Assembly: GCA_034638255.1 (NCBI GenBank) | Contig: JAWPGT010000026.1 | Span: 186,001 to 250,000 of the forward strand | Length of the DNA stretch: 64,000 nucleotides | Direction of reading: 5' to 3' | From: Coprinus comatus | Taxonomy: Eukaryota > Basidiomycota > Agaricomycetes > Agaricales > Agaricaceae | Shown here: positions 48,201-59,950 of the stretch, in pieces | How the letters are laid out: each line of letters opens with the position of its first letter | Numbering within the stretch: position 1 is the stretch's first letter | The notes under the pieces: model-generated | Told to the model about the DNA's origin: nothing | Databases searched by the model: none | The model's input: the letters and a program-made list of their open reading frames with translations, nothing else | Position numbers and translations under genes: made by a program

Positions 48201-49244
48201 ATGAACCGCCGAGAGGGTCAAGAGCGGGAAAGTTTGCGAGGTTGGTGAAAATGGGTAGAGATGATGAAGCTTTGATGAGAGAACAGAAGAGAGTTGGTTA
48301 TTTGGCTTTGTCACCTAAACGGGCTTGGGTCCAGGGTGAGGAACAACGTGAACAACAAGAGGGATATGTGTCAGATGGGGATGCAGCTGAAGCCGGAGAG
48401 GAACAGGAAGAAGAAGAAGAAGGAAGAAGAACAGGAAGAAGACAGACAGAAGAAGAAGAAGAACAGGAAGGGGCAGAGGAGGAGGCAGAGGAGGGGGAGG
48501 ACGACGAATTAGTTGATGATGATGAAAGTTCTGATAGTGAAGGTACAGATACTAGTGTGGAGACTAAAACTTCTCAGCACAAGAGTCGTAAAGAACAGAA
48601 TCAAGAAAGCAACGAAGAGATGAAAGTTGATAATAGGCAAGGTCAGGCCAACGTTAACGCCGGTGTAAGTTTGGTGGAAGGCCAAGATATCAAGGGGGAA
48701 TCTAATGCGACTGATATACAAACCGTAGCCCAGGCAGATGAAGAATCAGTAAGCGATGACGAAGAGATAGAAAACGAAGGTGGCGAAGAAGATGAAAATG
48801 TCACGGTTAGCCATTCATTCTGACCACAATATGAATATCGATTCTCCTGCGCTTGTGATCAGACATCATCAACAGCAATCTTTTGAAGCTTCCGACGACG
48901 ATAATGACAGCACACTAGATTCCGGACAGGATGACGAGAGTTCTCGTTTAAAAATAGAAGAGAACAAACATATTTTAAAAATAGAGTCTTCCCCCGAAAT
49001 TGACTTCAAAAGTCTCGAGATTAGGGAAACTAAGGATGCAGACGAATCAGATTCTGTTAAAGAGATGGAGGAGGTGGAAGCTCTAGTCAGAAATGGAACA
49101 ACTCAAATGGATTGGGAAGAAGTTGAACTTAGGTTTTGGAGTGCTAATGAACAACATGGTGACATTTTACGAGCGGCTGCGAGAGCCTACAGCCCCGGAT
49201 TTCTGATGAAGAATGTATTCGCAAGGGTTCGACCGGTGACTTAA
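45280..49244 (+). CDS. Rap1-like telomere protein with two Myb repeats
   Basis: Probable shelterin-type telomere protein. Exons: 45280-45394, 45453-45604, 45652-45784, 45846-46512, 46570-47390, 47457-48799 and 48876-49244. The first Myb repeat reads RTAYTKKDDENLVKYLAKLG, then PWAKTHPWQSWRERYIKNSE. The second reads KKFTEEEDILLVKFLAIHNP, then WPWSKTHTWQSWRNRYIARQ. Both carry the Rap1-type HxWQSWRxRY helix. A long acidic, Ser/Lys-rich linker follows. Near residues encoded at 47760-47930 is a helical stretch, VSETLAAEFGVHKNVVRRIW. A C-terminal helix bundle ends the protein: EEVEALVRNGTTQMDWEEVE, then RAAARAYSPGFLM. The frame slips by one base near 46300 (aaaata-tgg), between SEDYRNDIF and MEEDELDELDP: indel or sequencing error. 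The N-terminus (BRCT in yeasts) was not found. Confidence 0.7.
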
Positions 49245-49630
49245 GCTGTGATTCTTTCTCTTTCTTTATCTCGGAGGTTTGTTTTTGGGTAAATTATTTT
49301 TAATAACAAAATGAGGATATCGTAACATATTTATTACTGCCTCCCGCCGTTGTTATTATGAACTTAGGTGATGCATCGTTTAATAATAAGTAGGTGATGA
49401 TACATCACAATGTCGTGTATATCACACTGCGGTGTATACAGATTACCATTATGTGCGTGGGACCCTTGGCCAGCGCAACATCTGGATAATTATCTATAAT
49501 TGAATTCTGGTACGCCTGGGATGCGTGCTACAAAGTTCAGGTAAATTAAATCATTAATCGATATTATACAGGTATTAAACACGCATCGCATGTGCATCAA
49601 CCAACCTATACTTGATTAGCTTCGAGTTTA
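49245..49630. other. intergenic stretch between convergent genes
   Basis: About 385 bp between convergent stops. No gene seen. Confidence 0.5.
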
Positions 49631-50562
49631 TCAATTGTCGGGCTTTTCCTTCAAATACAACCGCATATGAACGCTCCCAAAAGTAACGCCCATCTTGGAC
49701 AATCTCTTTCTTGCCAGCTCGATCCAACCTAGCCGTTTATATAGGTTTATAGCAGGTTCCTGCATAATTGAAGTCGATAAATATATCGACGACAAATTAT
49801 GTTTCTTCGCATGTGCAATGACTTCATTAAGCATCATCTTTGCCAATCCTTGTCGAACGTGCTTGCCAGAGACGGCCACTCTACGGAGGTCCGTATCTTC
49901 TTTTCCTTCTCTTTGCACAATATCTACCCAAGGAATACAGTCTCAGAAAAAATTGAGTTACACATAGAAATGTTGAAGGCATACCTAATCCACCACATGC
50001 TGCTATCTCTCGTTTTCCGCTTGTACGATGCGTGGCTTCTACAACCCAGAATGCCTTTGGTCCAGAAGCTTGTAGTCCAGTCTCAACCCCTTCTTCTTGG
50101 ACAGGAACAAGTTCATAATGACTTCGAATATCACCCATGTCTTCTCGTAAGCTTGCTCGGAGCATTTTCAAAAATACGAAAAAGAGTGTAGTTATTTGGA
50201 GTATAACTATACTAGGCGCAGCGATGGATATAGTTAATCCCAAGGTGGGATATTCCTGCCTTAGTAAAACACCAAAGAACGAAATTGCGTAAAGGGATTT
50301 AGCAACCGATCCAAACATGATTGCAGTCATAAATGGAACAAGTGGAGAATGTGCTGTAAGACACGAATTAGTATTCTTGGGGAATATGTTGAGAGACGTG
50401 AGACTCACAATGCCAAAGCATCGCATTCATATAAACAGCATGGACTTGTTCTTTATCTCCATCCTGATATAGTCTAAGTCGATAATCAAATTCGGAATGA
50501 TTTTCACGTTTTTCGATGGAAGAGTTTGAAGTTGAAGTTATTGTGGTCGAAGCCATTTGCAT
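49631..50562 (-). CDS. membrane-anchored GNAT N-acetyltransferase
   Basis: Predicted acetyl-CoA dependent N-acetyltransferase. Exons 50562-50409, 50353-49985 and 49923-49631 give 816 nt, 271 aa. The N-terminal part has the substrate-side strand FDYRLRLYQDGDKEQVHAVY. Two hydrophobic segments follow at about residues 65-115 (SLYAISFFGVLL and LTISIAAPSIVILQITTLFF), which probably anchor it in a membrane, an arrangement like NAT8-type enzymes. The catalytic half has VEATHRTSGKREIAACGGL, then motif A: LRRVAVSGKHVRQGLAKMML, with the acetyl-CoA pyrophosphate loop RQGLAK. It ends with NLYKRLGWIEL (motif B). The substrate is unknown. A decayed paralog lies 1.4 kb upstream in the same orientation. Confidence 0.85.
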
Positions 50563-52003
50563 TTGGAGAAGCGGAAGGCAAAATTGATTGAGAAGATGAT
50601 GAGTTTCTTTGCGAGCTTATGTAGTTCTAGGACCCTGGTACTCCATGCCAACGTCAACCTCGGATTCAATCGTTATGAAACTTCCCCGTGGACTGCGTAA
50701 GCTGCGGCAGCAGGGAAGCCACGTTGGAAGCGGATTACAAACAAATTACCAACCTCTCATTGTTGCCAAGGTGTCTTTGTCAAACCCTTTTACTACTAAC
50801 CCCGCCCAAAAATATAACAAATGATTGTCTGATGGCACATTCATTACTGTTTACTTTCACAAAGATATTCTTTACACAACGAGGCTATTGTGCAGGAAAG
50901 TGGGAAAATGACATTTAATTCAGCATAAATATAAATGGTCTACTTTGTTTTCTAACATCATGTTCACCGGTGTGGCTATTTTAGAGGTTGTGACACCCTC
51001 ACACCCATAACAACAATCTCACGTTTCACTATTTTTTGAGCGTGGTGTCCTAGTAGGCAGTTTCATTGGATGACAAGATCATGCAATGCTATGCTGGGCG
51101 CGAACGGGTTGAAAGCACTGTTTCACTGAAAATACCATCACCACTCTGCCGGGTGCACACGTCTTTGGGATGACACATGATTATCGATTATTATTTGTGC
51201 AACGCATAAATATAACACTTCTATGACGTAACAATTTTGTAAAGTGATGTTGTGGCCTATACTCTAGCAGAGGAAACGCGAGAGGTGAAATCATAAGGGA
51301 TATGATTAGCACAAGAGATACATGAGTAGCATGGTTAACTTCCTTTCCATCTCAGATAATTTGAGGGCCAAGGATGAACTCATCCTTCGAGTTACGCAGA
51401 GGAATGCCGCAGTTTGCTGATATTTTCAAAATTCGGAAAGCTGGATTTACTCCCATGATTTGGCTGGTCATTTATTCTGTGCATCATGGTTAGCACGCGA
51501 TGTCAATGTGGCTTTCTGGTGGGTTAATTGAACCTCATCCCTCACAATATCCTTATATCCAGTTCGTGAGATTGAGCCCCTTCCAAAGATGGCTTGATTC
51601 CTGACAAGGTGCACCACGTTGTGACAGGCTAATAACTAGCAATATCATCATTATCTCACCATCTCGTTCAAGTCCGCGTATACATGGTGCCTTGCTCATT
51701 ACCTACCCTGCGTTCACTTTCCAAGCATAGTTCATAGATAACGTTCAACGCAGGCTGGGTCTTTTCATTAAACGGATTGCAGGGAAGAGAGGCTGCTTGT
51801 TTGGAACAGCGGGGATGGTCATTGTGGTATGTTGTAACTACAAATTTTCAATAGTGAAACACCGTGTGGAAATGAAAAATTCTCCAAATATAACACTAGA
51901 GTTTATGACTGGAGACTCGGAATCCGTAGTACGATAGTGGACAATGACGTTTACTACCAACCCACTTGCAGGTTGTAAATACTAACCGGTGTAGTTCAAG
52001 TTC
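50563..52003. other. intergenic stretch between GNAT paralogs
   Basis: About 1.4 kb with no supported gene. Confidence 0.5.
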
Positions 52004-53073
52004 CTACTTGAAATAGAATCTCATACGGATACTCTGCATAGTAGTAGGAATACCCCCCATAGACACACTCAACCTCTCCACTTCAACCCAACCAAGCTTT
52101 CTATACAGAGTTATAGCTGGTTCTTGTATATTTGACACCAACAACGATATAAAGGAAAAGTTATGTTTCTTCACACGCTCAACTGCATGATTGATGATTA
52201 ACTTTGCATGTGTTCCAGAAACTGCTAATCTTCGAAGATCCGATTCAAGTTCTTTTCCATCCCTCTGTATGATATCTATTGAAATAAAATAAAAAAACGA
52301 TAGTTTCACTCCGTTAGTAAACCAATGCGAGGAAAGAGCGAGTAGAACAATTTACCCGATCCTGCACATGCTGCTATCTCTCGTTTCCCACTGTCCCTAT
52401 GTGTAGCTTCTACAACCCAGAACGCTTTAGGACTTTAGCATTCAAGTTGTATTAATCCAAGTTCCAGCTCCAGATTTTCTTTCTCTTCGACTTGAATAGG
52501 AACAAGTTGATAATAAGTACGAATATTAACCATATCATCTCCACTTAAATAATCGCTAACCGCTTTGAAAAAGATATAAGAAAGTATACCCGTTTGGAGT
52601 ACTACAATTCCAAGAGCGGTGAGTGATATAACTAATCCAATTTTGGGATATTTGTAGTATTGTCGTAGTAAGACACCGAAGAATGAAATTGTGTAAAGAG
52701 ATTTAGCAATAGGTCCAAAGATGATTGATTTTAAGGAATGGAATAAGCGGAGAATGTGCTGTGAAATGGATAAAATAATCATTAATATATCTCGATATCG
52801 TTCTCTGGGAAAACTTGAAGAATCTTTAAGAGGGCATACATTAGCATTGCTGTAAACACTGTGAACTTGTTCTTTGTCTTCATCTCTGTAAATTCCGATT
52901 TGGTAATGATATTCTCTGGACTGAAGTTGATGTTTTGTGTTAGATAAGTTTGAAGTTGAAGTTATTTTGGAATTTGGTGATGGTGGAGAAAGTGAAGGTG
53001 AAAATAAAAGTGAGAGTGAAAACGAAATATATATATAAGGGTTATATGATGATGGTGGCTCTGATGGCCCCAT
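52004..53073 (-). pseudogene. GNAT acetyltransferase paralog, probably inactive
   Basis: Tandem paralog of the gene at 49631. The ATG at 53073 replaces a longer GTG-led frame. It keeps YHYQIGIYRDEDKEQVHSVY, the hydrophobic pair (SLYTISFFGVLLRQYYKYP, VVLQTGILSYIFF) and YYQLVPIQ. A TAA at 52435-52437 then interrupts just before SPKAFWVVEATHRDSGKREI. The next exon (52275-52004) reads LRRLAVSGTHAKLIINHAVE, lacking five residues (VRQGL in the sister gene) that form the acetyl-CoA loop. The region matching the sister's first intron is either read through or spliced in another phase, with one extra base downstream. It is probably dead: even with stop readthrough the cofactor loop is gone. Confidence 0.75.
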
Positions 53074-53802
53074 TTTGCTTCGAAGTTCTTGCACATATGG
53101 CCTCAGAATTTCAGAATCCAGATGTTTAAGGATGGGATTCTGACGAGCTCAAGACCTTTGATGTTTTGCACTGGTAATAGCAGACGACTTCCTGGACTTC
53201 AATATTCAACACGAGGGGTGGAATTGAAAACCTGACCTTTGATTTGAAACATACTAATTGCTCCTGAATCCTTTAACAAAGTTATCATTCAACATCAAAA
53301 AACGATACTCCTTGACCAAGTACTGAGTTACGTCATTCGAAAGATGCGTGCGAAGCCGAATTTATAGCAACTTCCTGGTTTGTGACGGGACCGAGATTCA
53401 CCGAATTATTCCATCCTGTGATTATAAGAAGTTGAATACAGATTCAAATTCCCTGGTACTCTCACACTCTCCGCTAGCTTATGAAATGTTGGACTCAAGT
53501 TCTCCTAAAGCATGGTCGCACTGCATCATAACACATGTCTTCGATCTTACTCCCGCTTCTATACTAGTTCAATCATATCGCTAGCGAAGAACTACCCACA
53601 GCCCATTTTGTTCACACTCTTACATTCTGTGACTACTACGTCCACGTCCACTCCTTTTGACAACAAGACTGGTACCAAACTGCCAGGCTTATAATTCGTT
53701 TTGTCTCACTCTGGGCGATCCTGACATTACTATATACCTGGTGGATCTCGGTATAGTGTACATCATCAGCCCCCAATCGCGAAACGTCATATCAACCTGA
53801 AG
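53074..53802. other. intergenic stretch upstream of the carboxypeptidase
   Basis: About 730 bp between divergent genes. No gene seen; it should hold the promoter of the carboxypeptidase. Confidence 0.5.
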
Positions 53803-56147
53803 ATGCTAATAATCAACACACTCTCATTACTGGCCTTCGTCAATCCCATTTCGGCAGTTCAAATACTGTCAAGGAGTCCAAGTACAACTTCTATCATTCA
53901 TACACCAGTGCAAGAATCCACAAACTCAAATCTCCTTACAACTCTCGATTTTGGTAGTTCGTCTACTCGAACTCGGATTTCTCGTGCTTCAATTGAAGAG
54001 GAAGATGGGAAATTGATTTATGTGAAAGATTCTGGTATATGTGAAACTACGGCGGGTGTTCATCAGGTTTCGGGGTATATTAAGGTTGGTAGGAAGATGT
54101 TTTTGGTGAGTTACTGTGATTTTCTTCTCTTTCGCTTCTTTGGCTTGGGGAAATATGAATATATGTACTAAAGGGAGATTGGGTTTTGACTTTTCGTAGT
54201 GGTTTTGGTATTTTGATGCAAGAGAGGATCCTGACAATGCTCCTTTGACTTTGTGGCGAGTTTTTCTTCTTTCTTTTGAAGATATTTGCAGATCGTTGAT
54301 GTGTTTTGTGTATACCAGGATCAACGGAGGACCAGGATGTTCAGCTATGATTGGTTTATTCCAGGGTACGTTTCTTCATTCATCCATCTGTTGAAAAGTA
54401 AGGGAATAAGTTGGCGTGTTTAGAAAATGGACCATGTCGGGTCGATCCTAGTGGTACTTCGACCACATTAAATCCCTACAGGTATGCGGACATATTAGAA
54501 ATATATATGTACTTACCGCTGACATTGACGTCTGAACCTGTTGACTTTTTGAATGAATGAACAGCTGGAACACCGTCACCAACAGTAAGTAAACAATTAT
54601 TATCTCCACTCCAAGGATTTGACCTAACTCCACCCCCCCCCCCCCTTACCCTCATTCGCATTACATCAATCATCTTGTACTACTAACACCGCTGCGGCGT
54701 TTAGTGCTATACATAGACCAACCAGCCAAAACTGGTTTCTCATACGGACCGAAACCGAATAGTACAACAGTACGAGAATCAGCGGAAAAACTGTGGAGAG
54801 CGTTTCAAGTATTGTTTAAAAGTGAAGAGTTTTCGAAATTTAGAGAGAGAAGACTGATTTTTGCTACGGAAAGTTTTGGAGGGAGGTTTGGACCGGTTAT
54901 GGTTAAGTATTTTCAAGAACAGAGTAGGAAGGTTCAGAATGGGGAGATTGGAGGTTATAGAGTGGTTTTTGATGCGATTTTGATGAATAAGTGAGTTGTT
55001 TTGGGTTCAGTGTTTTTGGAATATCTCTTTTGGAAACTTAAGAATGATTGGTACAAGTGGAAAACATGACCCGTTGACTCAGATGAACTCTTTAATGAGA
55101 TTTACGGCCAAGGCTCCAGGATATGGGAGGCTTCAAAGTAAAGGTGTTGTTAAAAAGATGAGGGAAGCGTTTAATGCTCCAGGCAGTGGTTGTCATGACC
55201 TTTTAACGAGTTGTGAGAGCGCTGGGTTTACGGGAAATGAGACGTGCAATAATGCCTGGAAATTTTGTGTAAGTGTTTATCTTGTTCTGATTTGATCTGA
55301 TGATATATGAACAACTGTCATTAGCAAAGAAATGTGCTTACACCAGCAGTTGGAAATCGCTCTGATTCGGACTTGAGAGCGTTAGATCAAGATGGTCCTT
55401 ATCCTCCACCATATTATTTGAATTATATTCGTTTGGAAGACGTTATGGCGAAGATCGGAGCAACGAGTACATTTGATCAATGTAGTGATGTGGTTCGTGA
55501 GGCTTTTGAAGTGACTGGAGAGTTGGGAAGGTCAGGGTTAGGAGATTTGGCAGATCTTGCTAATGCGGGATTCCCGATTTTGGTTTGGGTGGGGGATGCA
55601 GATATTAAGTACGTGAATCGTTGTTGCTTTTTCCTCTTTGATGAACATAAAATTTAGATGTAACTGGGTTGGGGTTTATGACTCTATGGTAGCTATGAAC
55701 TGGTACGGAAACCGACTGTTAAACGATACGAATTATTCCACAATTACTCTTGGTAACCAAAAAGTCGGAGAAGCTAAAGTTGTCGATAATTTTTCTTTCG
55801 TGTAAGTCTGAAGTAAGCGCTGGTATAAATAAATCCGGGAAAACTGATCATCATATAGGCGAGTTTATGAAGCGGGACATGCCATGGTAAGTTATGATCC
55901 CATCGTCGGAGTTGTTTCAGTCCGGTGACTCAAAACATAAAAAAAAAAGCCAGCATATCAGCCACGAGTAGCGCTCGAAATTTATCGTGAATTTATTAGA
56001 AGCAAATCTGTTGCAGTCATGTTGGATCGTTCGAATCCAGGACTTCCAACACCAACACCAAAGAGTACAGGGTGGTCTCAGGGACGTGTCCGAGGAGGAG
56101 TGCTCGCGTGGGTGACGTGTGTAGTGGCAGTGTTTGTGAATACATAA
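53803..56147 (+). CDS. secreted serine carboxypeptidase (S10 family)
   Basis: Removes C-terminal residues from peptides, probably outside the cell or in the vacuole. Eleven exons: 53803-54105, 54200-54255, 54319-54365, 54424-54481, 54565-54584, 54705-54990, 55043-55268, 55325-55608, 55658-55801, 55859-55886, 55950-56147. They sum to 1,650 nt, 549 aa. A signal peptide starts [18 protein letters not shown]. Family motifs: [36 protein letters not shown], catalytic Ser in [11 protein letters not shown], catalytic Asp in [14 protein letters not shown], catalytic His in [20 protein letters not shown]. Keeping the invariant Trp of LTLWINGG requires a GC-AG intron at 54256. The exon at 54565 is only 20 nt. 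The C-terminus ends in a short hydrophobic stretch, perhaps a GPI signal. Confidence 0.85.
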
Positions 56148-56262
56148 AGCCAAATAGAAAATAATAGAAAAATAAATGAATTAATTTTAGTTGTTACACT
56201 TTTATCACTTGCCCGAAGCATTAGCTTGCTTCGTTTCTTTCTCAACGTCCTACATCTAACAA

Positions 56263-58622
56263 ATGGCCACTCAACAATCCCAACAGTACGCCTGTATGTA
56301 ACCACCTTTTCTCCTGATTTTTTTCTCTTAATTTTATCGTTTTAGTCCGAAGCCAGAAGGCTCTTGGCCTGGTCAATGGAGCGCCTAGCTTTGCTCCAAT
56401 TTCAGACCTTGTTAGCCCAGACGTTGCGGCACGTATGTATGCCTACAGTGCAGACGGACGCCTGTACGCGTATGTTCTGCCTGCTGCGTAAGTTGTCTTC
56501 CTCGTTGAGTCCTCGTGGGCAGATCTTCCCGATTATCGTCTGCAATCCTCCAATGGTCACGCGAGCTTGCCACTCTTGATTTCTGACCACATGTTTACAG
56601 TGTTCGGATATTCCAAGCCGAAAGCGCTCGACTCCTACAAGAACTTCCTCTCTCAAACATAGTCGAAATTCGTTTCTCTCCTCGCGGAACTTACCTTTCG
56701 ACTTGGGAACGCCAAGGTATGTCCCTATGATTCCCAACCTCGTATTTGAGATTAACAACTGTCGTAGTGAAGCTTGATGATGGTGCACAACATAAGAATC
56801 TCCGCGTTTGGTCGGTATCCACTGGTGAAGAATTAGTTTCTTTCACCCAAAAATCTCAAGATGGTTGGGACTTGCAATATACCATCTCCGAGTCTCATGC
56901 TGTCCGACTTGTGGGTGCAGAGATCCAAGTCTTCAGACCCTCAGAATGGGCGAAAGGTTTCGTGGATAAACGTAGGGTTGAGGGTGCTACAAGTGTTGCG
57001 TTGAGTCCGGGTTTGAACCCTTACATCGCAGTATTCGTCGCGGAGAAGAAGGTGCGTGGTGATTAATGTTTTGCTCTTTGATTCTCAAACCTATAACAGG
57101 GTCAACCAGCTAGTATCAAGATCTTCAATCTACTTGGTCTAAACGCTCCCCCTACTTGCCAGAAGACGTTCTTCAAAGCTGATCGCGGACAAATCAAGTG
57201 GAACACGCTTGGTACCCAACTTTTGTTGTTGACACAAACCGAAGTTGATAACTCCAACAAGAGTTATTATGGCGAGACTGGATTATACCTACTTAGCGCT
57301 GCGGGTAACTTTGATTGTAGGGTGACGTTGGACAAGGAAGGTCCCATCCACGACTTTACTTGGAGTCCTAACTCGAAGGAATTCGGTGTTGTTTATGGAT
57401 GTACGTTACTTATCTCTGATTTTCAGCATTCCCATGCTTACGATTTCGTTAGACATGCCTGCGAAAACCATGCTGTTTGATCAACGTGTCCGAACAGTCC
57501 ATGACTTTGGATCTGCCCCTCAAAATTTTATCTCTTTCAACCCTCAAGGACGTCTACTCATGCTTGCAGGTTTCGGTAACCTGGCTGGTAAAATCGACAT
57601 TTTCGACCGTCGTAACCTCAATAAAATTGTTACCATTGATGCACCCAACACTTCACATTGTGAATGGTCACCTGATGGTCGTTTCCTACTCACCGCTACT
57701 CTATCACCTCGTCTCCGTGTAGATAACGGTATCAAGATTTGGCATTGTACAGGTCCTCTGATTCATGTCAAGACTTCCGAAGAACTTTATCAAGCGGGTT
57801 GGAGACCCACACCTGTTGAAAGCGTTCCTTCCTTCCCCAATCAAATTCCTTCTGCACCTGAACCAACTGAAAGTGTACAAGAATACGAAAAGACGCAGAA
57901 GAAACCGGTTGCCGGAAATAAACCAGCCGGAGCTTATAGACCACCTGGTGCACGCGGACTTGCTACACCTGCAATCTTCAAGAGAGAGGATGAAGGAGGT
58001 TTACCGAGTAAAAATGGTAGTCCTGCAGGTAGTGGAACGAGTACTCCTGTTGGTAGATATAGTAGGACTCCGGTACCAGGTGCATCTGGGTATGGGCAAT
58101 ATGGGAATGAGGGAGGTTACGGAAAGAAGTATGTGCCTGGTGCAGCTCCTCCTGGTTTGAATAACAATGCTGGCCAGGATGGGAAGAATAGGAAGAAGAA
58201 GGCTGGAAAGAATAATAAAGATCAAGAAGGTGAAGATGGTGCTGTTAATGGTGCTGTCGTGAATGGGAAGGGGAATGGATTGAAGGGGAAGAAACAACCG
58301 CAACCGCAACAGTTGGTTGTACCTGAGGTTGCACCTACACCTGAGATTGATGTTTCATCACCTGTTACTCCTGGTGTTGATGGTGCTTTGGACGCTACTG
58401 CCAAGAAGATTAGGAATCTGAATAAGAAGGTTTGTTACACTTGCTTTTATTTTAATGACCCGATTTTCTGATGAAACATTTTTCCTCGTGTAGCTCAAGG
58501 CAATTGAGGAGTTGAAAGAAAAGGCAAAGAGAGGAGAACGTCTCGAAACAACTCAATTGAAGAAAATGGAGGGTGAAACTGCTATCAGGAAAGATCTTGC
58601 AGCATTACAAGGCAGCGCATGA
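56263..58622 (+). CDS. eukaryotic translation initiation factor 2A
   Basis: WD-repeat factor able to deliver initiator tRNA to 40S subunits independently of eIF2; cytosolic. Seven exons: 56263-56293, 56346-56487, 56601-56716, 56768-57051, 57100-57400, 57453-58429, 58494-58622; 1,980 nt, 659 aa. Propeller motifs: IVEIRFSPRGTYLSTWERQ, LRVWSVSTGEELVSF, PIHDFTWSPNSKEFGVVYGY, MPAKTMLFDQRV, FGSAPQNFISFNPQGRLLML, AGFGNLAGKIDIFDRR, SHCEWSPDGRFLLTATLSPR and the diagnostic DNGIKIWHCTG. A basic, Gly/Pro-rich tail leads to a C-terminal coiled coil (KLKAIEELKEKAKRGERLE). The first exon is 31 nt. The ATG lies only 115 bp beyond the carboxypeptidase stop, in the same orientation. Confidence 0.92.
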
Positions 58623-59950
58623 AGTTAAAATTTAACTGTTAACGAAACGTGATTGTGATGGACTTTTTATCCGATGAAAAGACTGAAATGCTCACTCTAC
58701 GATGAATAACAACGTGCACGTTATATTTGCATTTTGTATTCTTCCTTGATATATTACATACTTACACAACTCATACACATACAACCTTTTGCTTCTTCAC
58801 GTTTACCTTTTTTTTTTATTACCTTTTTTTTTACTCTCGCTCGTTGCTTTTTTGTGGTTTTCTTTTTGGGTAGTTATGTTGTGTCCCTTAAAGTTTACGT
58901 ATTTAGTTGGTCTATACTGATTTTTGCGTGATTTTTTTTTTGTTTATTGTTGGGATAGATATATTAAATCTAACCGCGAAGAGAAGACAAAAATGAGCAG
59001 AAAATATGACATTTTTCTACCATTTTCAAGAAATATGTTCTATCACATATACAATTTCTCAATGGCAGAGAACTTGGAAGGCTCCTCTTCTTCATTGAAT
59101 TTCCTAGTAAAATTGACGGAGGACGATGTGTGTATAAACTATCTCTGATTAAAAACTTCAAGGTAAATACCCTGGATAAACTTCGCGCGGTATAAAAAGA
59201 TGTGCAGCAACGGTGGAGTTGGAATTTGGAAAGAATTCCCACGTTTATTTTTGTCCGCAACCCGACACCGACAGTCACAGAACGTCTTAACTCTCAGATA
59301 GTCAGTATCGAACTGAGAGTTATAACTTACAACCCTGCCCTATTCAACAACATTGACTAGTCAAACCTAATCAAACTACATTTGCGCAAGAGTTGATTTT
59401 TTTTTCCCCGCCATCATCTCATTTTCAATCGGTCTTGCAAGCCATCTGCATCAACCCTCACCACACCGTATTACACATAGATGATAGTAAGCTCGGAAAT
59501 AAATCAATTCACTTCCTAAGCTCTTACATAGACATCGAAAGAGGGGTGCTCTTCAACCCATTCTCTCTCTAACAAATTACATTTCCTCTTCGCCCTACTT
59601 CCGGGACTCTCAAGCAGAAGTACTGGTACTATCAGAATCACCAATGATTTCAACAACCTCAAAGTGTATTGATCATTCCTTGAATCCTTCAATTTATTAA
59701 TTTATTGTACTATACTTATCCTTTATTTCAAAAAGTAACTTTCCGAAGAGTAGCGAGTGCGATCAAACTCAATTCCCACCACCTCATACTTCACAAGACC
59801 TCTTGCGTAGGAACGCCACACAGATGGACACAAAAAACGAAAACCCAAATATTTCTTCCTCGCATATCAAGCTAGAGTGAGTATATGCTTTATTATCTAA
59901 CTCCAACACAATCCAATTACAGATGAACACGACCTTCTAGACACCTTGAT
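58623..59950. other. intergenic stretch with T-rich 3' flank
   Basis: About 1.3 kb. T-rich tracts at 58800-58950 fit the 3' flank of the eIF2A gene. An alternative upstream exon for the next gene (ATG at 59823, GTGAGT donor at 59877) leads to a stop after splicing, so it is not used here. Confidence 0.4.

Noticed and set aside
59823..59877. First exon for the ParB-like gene (MDTKNEN...)
   Set aside because: Splicing from its GTGAGT donor to the next acceptor gives an immediate stop, so the ATG at 59951 was used. It could still be a leader exon.
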